Assembly (NCBI RefSeq): GCF_013823285.1
Contig: NZ_PNLV01000014.1
Coordinates: forward strand, 1-36,927
From: Brevundimonas sp.
Lineage (GTDB): Bacteria > Pseudomonadota > Alphaproteobacteria > Caulobacterales > Caulobacteraceae
DNA: 36,927 bases
Direction: 5' to 3'
Below, piece by piece: positions 18,182-24,244 of this stretch (its first letter is position 1; each line of letters opens with the position of its first letter). A program made the position numbers and the translations under genes. The notes under the pieces were generated by a model. It was not told the DNA's origin. It searched no databases and saw only the letters and a program-made list of their open reading frames with translations.

Positions 18182-18610
18182 ATGGCGGCCAAACTCAAGC
18201 ACCAGGGCGGCAAGGTCGAAGAGCTGAACTCGGACATGAACGTGACCCCGTTCGTGGACGTCATGCTCGTGCTGCTGATCATCTTCATGGTTGCCGCGCC
18301 CCTGGCGACGGTGTCCATCCGCCTGGACCTGCCGCCGGCCTCGCCGCCGCCTCCGGGCGAGGAACAGGAAGAGCCGGTGTTCATCTCCATCCAGGACGAC
18401 ACCTCGATCTACGTCGTGGATGAGCAAACCACCCTCGAAAATCTGATCCCGGCCCTGGAAGCCGCCCTGGCCGTGCCGAACCCGCGCGAAGAGCGCGTGT
18501 TCGTCCGCGCCAACGCGGAGGTGACGTACGAGCGCTTCATGGAAGTCATGAACATGCTTCAGGCCAACGCCTACTATAAGGTCGGCCTGCTGAATGAAGA
18601 CATCACCTGA
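18182..18610 (+). CDS. exbD: ExbD/TolR-family proton-channel subunit (orphan)
   Basis: A 142-residue inner-membrane protein with a short cytoplasmic N-terminus, one helix (about 24-44) and a periplasmic domain. The helix carries the essential proton-path Asp26 in [18 protein letters not shown]. With ExbB it forms the motor that powers TonB and outer-membrane import; some homologues serve other energised systems. Unlike the usual arrangement, no exbB, tolQ, tonB or second exbD lies beside it. GGAGA precedes ATG 18182. A strong terminator follows, so it is a single-gene transcript. ExbD is preferred over TolR because of the loop sequence and length. Confidence 0.9.
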   Translation: MAAKLKHQGGKVEELNSDMNVTPFVDVMLVLLIIFMVAAPLATVSIRLDLPPASPPPPGEEQEEPVFISIQDDTSIYVVDEQTTLENLIPALEAALAVPNPREERVFVRANAEVTYERFMEVMNMLQANAYYKVGLLNEDIT

Positions 18611-18630
18611 GTCAGGCTCAGGCTGAAACG

Positions 18631-18662
18631 AAAAGGGCCGCGTCGCGAGACGCGGCCCTTTT
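18631..18662. terminator. Bidirectional intrinsic terminator after exbD
   Basis: A 14-bp perfect stem AAAAGGGCCGCGTC / GACGCGGCCCTTTT closed by a GCGA tetraloop. The A and T runs at either end let it work for exbD and for the convergent 104-aa gene. Confidence 0.92.
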
Positions 18663-18684
18663 CATTTGGCGCCGGAACCGTGGT

Positions 18685-18999
18685 TCAGTTCTTCGACGCG
18701 GTCTGGCGACGAAGACGCTCCAGCCTCGCATGCTGGGCTTCGGTCAGGCATCGGGGCGTCGCCCAGCGCTCGCCGGCCGCCGCGGCGGCCAGGGCTTCCT
18801 CGGCTGTCACAAAAATCGGCGCGGCGCCGTATTCCCGCTCGAAAGAACGGCGCGTGGCTTCATCAGTCGCGCAGACATAGGCCGCGCGATCGACCCGCGC
18901 TTCGGCGCGTGGCGTCTGAGCCTGCTGCTGTGCAGCGGCGACACAAGGCACTGAAAAAACGGCGACAACTGCCGCAAGAAGGGGCATGGGCGTGCGCAT
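18685..18999 (-). CDS. Small exported protein of unknown function (104 aa)
   Basis: A signal peptide (about residues 1-23, hydrophobic core LLAAVVAVFSVPCVAAA) is followed by a charged, mostly helical mature part of about 80 residues. This part has two cysteines, in AAYVCATDE and TPRCLTE, that could form a disulfide. ATG 18999 is chosen because GGAGGAG lies 6 nt upstream; an ATG two codons earlier (19005) would abut that site. No family is recognised. It shares its terminator with exbD but is transcribed in the opposite direction. Confidence 0.7.
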   Translation of the reverse strand: MRTPMPLLAAVVAVFSVPCVAAAQQQAQTPRAEARVDRAAYVCATDEATRRSFEREYGAAPIFVTAEEALAAAAAGERWATPRCLTEAQHARLERLRRQTASKN

Positions 19000-19055
19000 G
19001 GGCATCTCCTCCAATCCCGAAATCAGTCCGGGTTCAGAGCAGACTGCGCCGTTTC

Positions 19056-19065
19056 ACAGCGCTGT
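19056..19065. promoter_or_regulatory. 10-bp palindrome upstream of the 104-aa exported protein gene
   Basis: ACAGCGCTGT is a perfect palindrome about 57 bp before the ATG in an AT-richer gap. On the minus strand a -10-like GCTAAAAT (19124-19117) lies further upstream, so the palindrome would fall in the leader or downstream of the start site. Role unknown. Confidence 0.3.
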
Positions 19066-19141
19066 AAAGATACCGCGTCGTGAATGTTTTATGACGGTCT
19101 GTAATATTCTTTGTGAATTTTAGCCCGGCCAATTGGTCCGA

Positions 19142-19339
19142 TTAGCTAACGCCGAGAGCGGGGCCAAAAGCCAGGATCGTGGCCAGGGCGCCAAACGCCA
19201 CGGCCACCGCCGCGCCCGCCACGAAGGCGACGGCCGTGCGGGCCCGGCGCCGTCGCAGGCCGCCCGGCCTGACCTTTCGGACATAGACGAAGGGCGCCTT
19301 TTCGAAGGCTTCGGATCCGACAATGTTGTGCTGGGACAT
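19142..19339 (-). CDS. Small single-pass membrane protein (65 aa)
   Basis: The protein has a polar N-terminus, a basic patch (GGLRRRRARTAVAF) and one C-terminal helix (about 42-63, VAFVAGAAVAVAFGALATILAFGPALG), so it is likely C-tail anchored with the N-terminus in the cytoplasm. ATG 19339 has AGGGGAG about 7 nt upstream. That ribosome site directly adjoins a long hairpin in the leader. No family is recognised. It belongs to a run of four small envelope proteins on this strand. Confidence 0.65.
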   Translation of the reverse strand: MSQHNIVGSEAFEKAPFVYVRKVRPGGLRRRRARTAVAFVAGAAVAVAFGALATILAFGPALGVS

Positions 19340-19351
19340 GAACGCGCTCCC

Positions 19352-19391
19352 CTTGAGTACAAATCCCGAGGTCGGGACCCGGGCACTCAAG
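19352..19391 (-). promoter_or_regulatory. Leader hairpin overlapping the ribosome-binding site of the 65-aa gene
   Basis: CTTGAGT (19352-19358) pairs perfectly with ACTCAAG (19385-19391), and an inner CCCGA/TCGGG stem can stack inside. In the minus-strand mRNA the 3' arm reads ACTCAAG and runs straight into GGGGAG, so the stem partly covers the Shine-Dalgarno. This could regulate translation, for example by temperature. Confidence 0.45.
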
Positions 19392-19431
19392 ACGGGTGGA
19401 TACGTCCATTTGATGGCGAACACCGATCACC

Positions 19432-19454
19432 AACCCCTTGCGCCATCAAGGGTT
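19432..19454 (-). terminator. Possible terminator after the BA14K gene
   Basis: AACCCCTTG (19432-19440) and CAAGGGTTT (19447-19454) form a short stem with a 6-nt loop, 8 nt past the BA14K stop codon. The tract after it in the minus direction is only weakly T-rich. Confidence 0.4.
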
Positions 19455-19462
19455 TGTGTTTG

Positions 19463-20002
19463 TCAGCCGCAAAAGACCAGCCGTCCGCTGTAGGCCCGGT
19501 AATAGCCGCTGGCAGGGTCGTAGGAACGATAGTTCGCGCGGCACCAGTCGATGCGACGGGGATCGCGTCCACCTGAGTACCCCTGTCCCGCGCCCGGATA
19601 AACCAGATCCGGCCGCCCGTAGGCGCCCGACCAGACATGGGCCCCGCCCACCGCAGAGGCGTAGCGCTCATAGTCATGGCGTTGCGTGTAACCGCGCCCC
19701 CGCGCGTAGCCGTAGTGCCCATGGTTTTGACCGCGATAGCTCCGGTTGTCAGAGTAGCGGGGTCGCTGATCCCGCCAGCGCTCGTGGCAGTCGGTGCGGT
19801 TGGCGTCCCAGTAGGCGTCGCAGCGGTAATCGCCCGGCCGATCCCGCTGATTCCACCAAGACGGCGCACGCCAGCCGTGATCGTTGCCCCGGTTATAATG
19901 GCCGTAATGGGCCGACTGCGCCTCGACCGGACTGGACGAAAGAAGCGCCAAGCCTGCGCCTGACACGGCGAGAAACATGGTTAACGGCGAAAGACGCAAC
20001 AT
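19463..20002 (-). CDS. BA14K-family exported protein
   Basis: A 179-residue secreted protein. The signal peptide covers about residues 1-28 (hydrophobic core, ending VEA-QS). The mature chain is rich in Tyr, Arg, Gly, Asp and His. It ends in the BA14K signature, WCRANYRSYDPASGYYRAYSG near 152-172. BA14K proteins were first noted as Brucella immunoreactive antigens, and lectin-like or LPS-related roles have been proposed; that role is not established for this protein. ATG 20002 has AGGAGG 7 nt upstream. It follows the lipoprotein gene by 39 nt, probably in one transcript. Confidence 0.82.
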   Translation of the reverse strand: MLRLSPLTMFLAVSGAGLALLSSSPVEAQSAHYGHYNRGNDHGWRAPSWWNQRDRPGDYRCDAYWDANRTDCHERWRDQRPRYSDNRSYRGQNHGHYGYARGRGYTQRHDYERYASAVGGAHVWSGAYGRPDLVYPGAGQGYSGGRDPRRIDWCRANYRSYDPASGYYRAYSGRLVFCG

Positions 20003-20041
20003 GACGAGCCTCCTCTCACCGCCATCGCGGCGCTTGTTGCC

Positions 20042-20566
20042 TTAGTCCAGAGTGACGCTGACGGCGCCGCGCGAGCCGGTCTCAACCCGCCGCATCAACA
20101 CCACGGGCTCGCCTGAGCCCTGGCGCACCGGGGCGATGATGAACCAGCCGCCCTGCGGCAGGTCGTCGAAACGGAAGCGCCCCTGGGCGTCACAGGTCGT
20201 GTCGCGCACATAGCCGCGATAGTCGGCGCTCGCCTCCCCCACGCTGCGAGCGCGGACTTCCGAGGCGGGCAAGGCGGCGCGGTCGAGCGATCCATAGAGA
20301 TTCAGGAAGCGGTGGCGGGTGTAGGGCGTCTCGGGCGTCAGGCCCACCGATCCGGCGCAGGCGTATCCAGGTCCATAGGCCGTACGGCCTTCGATGACCG
20401 CATTTCCGGCTTGTGAGGACCAGGCGAAATCCGCCGCGCTGAAGCTTGTCGACAGGCCGCCGTTTGCGGCGACCGGGCCAGGCGCTGGCATCGGCGCGCA
20501 GGCGGCCAGGGCGGCGGCGCCCAGAGCCGAAACGGCGGCGATCCTGACGAAACTGGCGGCTTGCAT
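20042..20566 (-). CDS. Putative lipoprotein with a carboxypeptidase-regulatory-like domain
   Basis: A 174-residue protein with a lipoprotein signal ending in a LAAC lipobox near residue 22, so it is probably anchored in the outer membrane facing the periplasm. The C-terminal half, with YRGYVRDTTCDAQGRFRFDDLPQGGWFIIAPV, reads like the CarboxypepD-regulatory (Ig-like) fold, which often binds or presents other domains. I do not recognise the N-terminal half. ATG 20566 is preceded by GAGAGGA 7 nt away. A promoter candidate lies just upstream. Confidence 0.72.
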   Translation of the reverse strand: MQAASFVRIAAVSALGAAALAACAPMPAPGPVAANGGLSTSFSAADFAWSSQAGNAVIEGRTAYGPGYACAGSVGLTPETPYTRHRFLNLYGSLDRAALPASEVRARSVGEASADYRGYVRDTTCDAQGRFRFDDLPQGGWFIIAPVRQGSGEPVVLMRRVETGSRGAVSVTLD

Positions 20567-20600
20567 GGGGTAATCCTCTCGTGACGCGCGACTCTCAGAT

Positions 20601-20625
20601 GGCTTAACACATACATCACGGTCAA
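20601..20625 (-). promoter_or_regulatory. Candidate promoter for the lipoprotein-BA14K pair
   Basis: On the minus strand TTGACCG (20625-20619) is followed after 10 nt by GTTAAGCC (20608-20601). The -35 fits TTGACGS at 6 of 7 positions; the -10 is weaker. The leader would be roughly 30 nt. Confidence 0.4.
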
Positions 20626-20737
20626 GGTTGCGGAGCCTTGTCGAAGAAGGCCGCGACAATGCTTTTCGCCGCGCTCCGAAACCGATAAGCCTCGCCTCGC
20701 GGCAGGTCGCCGCCAACGAGAAAACTCAGGAATGCCA

Positions 20738-21940
20738 ATGGCCGTCACCATCGACGACATCCGGGCCGCGCAGCAGCGCATCGCCGGTCAGGTGGACCGC
20801 ACCCCCGTCCGCCATTCGCGCCGTCTGTCGCAACTGACGGGCGCTGAGGTCTGGGTGAAATACGACAATCTGCACTTCACCGGCTCGTTCAAGGAGCGCG
20901 GCGCCCTGAACCGGCTGCTGCAGCTGACCGCGGACGAGCGCAAGCGCGGCGTCGTCGCCGCCTCCGCGGGCAATCACGCCCAGGCCCTGGCCTATCACGG
21001 CGGTCGTCTCGGCGTGCCGGTGACGATCGTCATGCCCCACGGGACCCCGTTCGTGAAGGCGGACGGCACGCGCGCCCACGGGGCCACCGTGGTGATCGAG
21101 GGCGACGACTTCTCTGGCTCCACACTCCACGCCAGACAACTGGTGGAGGACGAGGGCTATGTCTTCATCTCGGCCTTCGATGACGAGGGAATCGTCGCCG
21201 GACAGGGGGTCTGCGCCCTGGAGTTTCTCGAGGACGCACCGGACCTGGACGCCATCGTCATTCCCATCGGCGGGGGCGGTCTGATCGCCGGATGCGCCAT
21301 CGCCGCCAAGGCCGTCAAACCGGACATCGAGATCATCGGGGTCGAGGCGGCCATGTATCCGTCCTTCTCAGCCCGCCGTAAGGGCGAGACCGCCAAATGC
21401 GGCGGCCAGACCATCGCCGAGGGCATCGCCATCAAGGCGGTGGGCGACATCACCTTCGCCCTGGCCGACCCGCTGGTGGACGATGTGCTGGTGGTGGACG
21501 AGGAAGATTTCGAGAAGGCCGTGGCCTTCTACGTCACCCTCGAAAAGACCGTGGCCGAGGGCGCGGGCGCCGGCGGTCTGGCGGCCATGCTGCGCTACCC
21601 GGAGCGCTTCAAGGGAAAGAAGGTCGGGCTGGTCCTGTGCGGCGGCAACATCGACGCCCGCATGCTGGCGGTGGTGCTGAACCGGGAAATGGTGCGCGAG
21701 AAGCGTCTGGTGGTGTACCGCATCCTCGGCGACGACCGGCCGGGCATGCTGTCCAAGATGAGCGCCGTGATCGGCGGGGCCGGCGGCAACATCATCGATG
21801 TGGTGCACAACCGGCTGGCGCTGGACGTGCCGGCCAAGGGTGCGGAGTTCGACATCATGGTGGAGACGCGCGACGCCCACCATGCGGATGTGATCAGGAA
21901 GGGACTTGAGGATGCCGGCTATGCGCTTCGGATGGGTTAG
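20738..21940 (+). CDS. ilvA: Threonine ammonia-lyase with C-terminal ACT domain
   Basis: A 400-residue PLP enzyme that deaminates threonine to 2-oxobutanoate, the first step toward isoleucine. The cofactor Lys52 sits in FTGSFKERGA, the phosphate-binding loop is IGGGGLIAG, and SAGNHAQALAYH matches the substrate Ser loop. A single ACT domain occupies about residues 328-400, giving possible amino-acid feedback control. The short, one-ACT form is common in alphaproteobacteria and may serve as the biosynthetic or a catabolic (TdcB-like) enzyme, so the symbol is tentative. I chose ATG 20738 since the AGG upstream is then 7 nt away; ATG 20732 is too close. The stop overlaps the FKBP gene. Confidence 0.92.
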   Translation: MAVTIDDIRAAQQRIAGQVDRTPVRHSRRLSQLTGAEVWVKYDNLHFTGSFKERGALNRLLQLTADERKRGVVAASAGNHAQALAYHGGRLGVPVTIVMPHGTPFVKADGTRAHGATVVIEGDDFSGSTLHARQLVEDEGYVFISAFDDEGIVAGQGVCALEFLEDAPDLDAIVIPIGGGGLIAGCAIAAKAVKPDIEIIGVEAAMYPSFSARRKGETAKCGGQTIAEGIAIKAVGDITFALADPLVDDVLVVDEEDFEKAVAFYVTLEKTVAEGAGAGGLAAMLRYPERFKGKKVGLVLCGGNIDARMLAVVLNREMVREKRLVVYRILGDDRPGMLSKMSAVIGGAGGNIIDVVHNRLALDVPAKGAEFDIMVETRDAHHADVIRKGLEDAGYALRMG

Positions 21941-22430
21941 CGCGGTCGCGGCCGCCGTTCTTCTGGCGGCGTGCGGCAGGAGCGACAGCGCCTCGGGCGA
22001 CGACGACGCCCGCGTGGCCGAGGCCGCCGCCTTCATGGCCCGGAACGCCGACGCCGATGGTGTGATCACCCTGGAGTCCGGCCTTCAGTACAAGGTGCTG
22101 ACCGCCGCGCCGGACGGCGCGCCCGGCCCGGACGGCAACGATCTGGTGCGGGTGCACTACGAGGGCTCCCTGATCGACGGCACGGTGTTCGACAGCTCGT
22201 TCGAGCGCGGCAGCCCCTATGTCACCACACCCGAGCAGGTGGTGCCCGGCTGGACCGAGGCCCTGCAGCGCATGAGGGTCGGCGACGAATGGCTGCTCTA
22301 TGTGCCGCCCGAACTGGGATACGGCGCGCGGCGGGCCGGCCAGATACCGCCCCATTCGGTGCTGGTGTTCCGGCTCCAGCTGCTGGACATGGCGGCGGCG
22401 CCGGGCGGCGGCGGATCCGGTCGAGGCTGA
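21912..22430 (+). CDS. FKBP-type peptidyl-prolyl isomerase lipoprotein
   Basis: A 172-residue envelope foldase. A lipoprotein signal with LLAAC (Cys21) is followed by an acidic linker and an FKBP domain at about residues 55-160. Typical FKBP elements are VRVHYEGSLIDGTVFDSSFERG, VPGWTEALQRMRVGDEWLLYVPPELGYG and a final hydrophobic strand FRLQLLDM. It isomerises X-Pro bonds of exported proteins, probably from the periplasmic face of a membrane. AGGAAGGG lies 7 nt before ATG 21912; ATG 21921 is an alternative. It overlaps the end of ilvA and so is likely co-expressed, although the functions are unrelated. Confidence 0.9.
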   Translation: MPAMRFGWVSAVAAAVLLAACGRSDSASGDDDARVAEAAAFMARNADADGVITLESGLQYKVLTAAPDGAPGPDGNDLVRVHYEGSLIDGTVFDSSFERGSPYVTTPEQVVPGWTEALQRMRVGDEWLLYVPPELGYGARRAGQIPPHSVLVFRLQLLDMAAAPGGGGSGRG

Positions 22431-22433
22431 CGG

Positions 22434-23849
22434 CTAGGCTGAAAATCCAAGGGCCCTGCGCCACGCTTCAATGCGCGCCAGCTTGTTGTTGAACGGCGCC
22501 CAGTCGTCGCGATCAGCGATGGCGGCCCAGAGGGCCTCCACCTCGTCGATCAGCATCTCCTCCGGCTCCTCGGCTCGGAAGACCGGATGCTCAAGCCGCT
22601 CGGGCCGGTCGGGCTCGTGTTCGAACAAGGCGAAGCGGAAGGCGTCGAAGGCCTCGCCCTGATACAGCTTGGTGCGCGGGCCGCGCAGAGCACGCTCGGA
22701 CGACGCAAAGCCGGCGAACCAGTCGAAGAACAGCGGCTCCCACCGCATGGCCTCGCCGCCCTCGCGCAGCAGGGCCAGAGTCGCATCCACCAGCCGCTGG
22801 TCCGCCGCCTCGCCCAGGCTCTTCACGCCCAGCCGCATCAGGAAGGCCGCGCGCAGGTGCCGGATGTAGGCCGGGCCGAAACCGTTGAGGGCGTCGGTCA
22901 GGGGCTCCGCGTCCGCCACAAGCCGCAAGGCCCCGCCCAGCTGGGTCAGGTTCCAGAACACCGCCTCGGGCTGGCGCGCGAAGGCGTACAGGCCTGTCTG
23001 GTCGAAATAGGCGGCGGTGAAGCCGGGCTCGTAATGGGGCAGGAACCGCCACGGGCCATAGTCGAAGCTCTCGCCCGTCACGTTCAGATTGTCGGTGTTC
23101 AGCACCCCGTGCACGAAGCCCGCGGCGATCCAGCGGGCGGTCAGCTTCGCCGACGCCTCCACCACGGCGGCCAGGAGGCCCGCCGCGTCGCCCTCGGCTG
23201 CGTGCGGGTGATAGTGGGTCCGCACGTGCTCGATCAAAATCTCGATCTGGTCGCGCCGCTCCAGATACGCCGCCCGCTGAAACGCGCCGAAGCGCACATG
23301 GCTGTGGCCCAGCCGCACCAGCACCGCCGAGCGGGTGGGCGACGGTTCGTCGTGGCGGGTCAGCGCCTCGCCGGTCTCGATCAAGCTGAACGGGCGGCTT
23401 GTGGGCACGCCCAGCGCCTCCAGCATCAGCGGCGCCAGCACCTCGCGCACCCCGCCCTTGAGGGTCAGCCGTCCGTCCGCCCCGCGGGACCATGGCGTCT
23501 GGCCCGACCCCTTGGTGCCCAGATCCAGCAGGCGCTCGGTCCCGGCCTCCAGCATCTGGGCCGCCAGAAAGCCCCGTCCGTCGCCAAGATCAGGATTGTA
23601 GGTGCGGAATTGATGGCCGTGATAGCGCATGGCCACCGGACCGGGCTGGGCGGGAAGAGGCTGGAAACGGGCGAACGCGTCGCTCCATTCCGCCTCCGTC
23701 AGGCCGTCCAGCCCCACTGTCATGGCCGCACGATTGTTGCGGAAACGCGTTATGTGCCGGGGGAAGTCGGCCGGTTCAACGGCGTCGCCGAACTCGTCTC
23801 CCAGTTGAAAGAACGCGGGCCGGGGGCGGTAGTCGTCCAGAACGGGCAT
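22434..23849 (-). CDS. selO: SelO/YdiU-type protein adenylyltransferase
   Basis: A 471-residue pseudokinase-fold AMPylase. SelO transfers AMP to Ser, Thr or Tyr of redox proteins using an inverted ATP orientation. Conserved blocks are FRTYNPDLGDGRG, LGTKGSGQTPWSRGADGRLTL with the nucleotide Lys, GVPTSR, and HGVLNTDNLNVTGESFDYGPW, whose Asn and Asp are the metal ligands. The length fits the shorter alphaproteobacterial branch, with no C-terminal Cys or selenocysteine. The start is ATG 23849. It converges on the FKBP gene with 3 nt between the stop codons, and its 5' side faces a long non-coding leader. Confidence 0.93.
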   Translation of the reverse strand: MPVLDDYRPRPAFFQLGDEFGDAVEPADFPRHITRFRNNRAAMTVGLDGLTEAEWSDAFARFQPLPAQPGPVAMRYHGHQFRTYNPDLGDGRGFLAAQMLEAGTERLLDLGTKGSGQTPWSRGADGRLTLKGGVREVLAPLMLEALGVPTSRPFSLIETGEALTRHDEPSPTRSAVLVRLGHSHVRFGAFQRAAYLERRDQIEILIEHVRTHYHPHAAEGDAAGLLAAVVEASAKLTARWIAAGFVHGVLNTDNLNVTGESFDYGPWRFLPHYEPGFTAAYFDQTGLYAFARQPEAVFWNLTQLGGALRLVADAEPLTDALNGFGPAYIRHLRAAFLMRLGVKSLGEAADQRLVDATLALLREGGEAMRWEPLFFDWFAGFASSERALRGPRTKLYQGEAFDAFRFALFEHEPDRPERLEHPVFRAEEPEEMLIDEVEALWAAIADRDDWAPFNNKLARIEAWRRALGFSA

Positions 23850-24244
23850 GGAGGCTAGGTGCGCGCACAGGGGGTGCGGCGCAAGGCTCCGTCATGAGGA
23901 TCGGCCTGTCCAGGCGGAGGTCAAGCCCCCCGGAGCGGCCATTCCGGGGCGATGTGCAGACTGGCGGCGGGGCGTGAAGAGGAGCACCGGGCGCGGGCGG
24001 CAGCAGGGGAAAGTCCGGAAACCCTTGCCAATATTGACGTTGCGTAACGATTTTCTGTCACTTTCGCGTCACACCGGCAGGTTTCAGGGCGGAAATGGGG
24101 CGCAGGTTATTGTCGCGATTCAGACCTTGGACTAGTCGTTGACTGACGAACCCCGTTTTCCACGAAGAAGCGGGGTCGCAGGGACACAGGAAACGCCGCG
24201 GCGTCCACACCGGATGCCGGGCCTCAAGAGCCGGGGGTTGCTCC
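23850..24244. other. 395-bp divergent intergenic region, selO and TonB-dependent receptor promoters
   Basis: No convincing gene is seen. It must hold the selO promoter (minus) and the receptor promoter and leader (plus). Visible items are TTGACG at 24034-24039 overlapping the dyad CGTTGCGTAACG (24038-24049); a GATTCAGACC site at 24118-24127, which shares its first 10 bases with the repeat near lpxK; and ACCCCG/CGGGGT arms near 24152-24176 that can form a hairpin in the receptor leader. No riboswitch class is recognised. Confidence 0.5.

Noticed and set aside
24004..24022. GGGGAAAGTCCGGAAAC, resembling a conserved RNase P RNA segment
   Set aside because: None of the other conserved RNase P helices or the ACAGNRA region is present nearby, and a cobalamin-riboswitch reading also fails for lack of the remaining core elements.
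24118..24127. GATTCAGACC as a third copy of the repeat near lpxK
   Set aside because: Only about 10 bases match and there is no partner arm or T-rich loop, so chance is sufficient.
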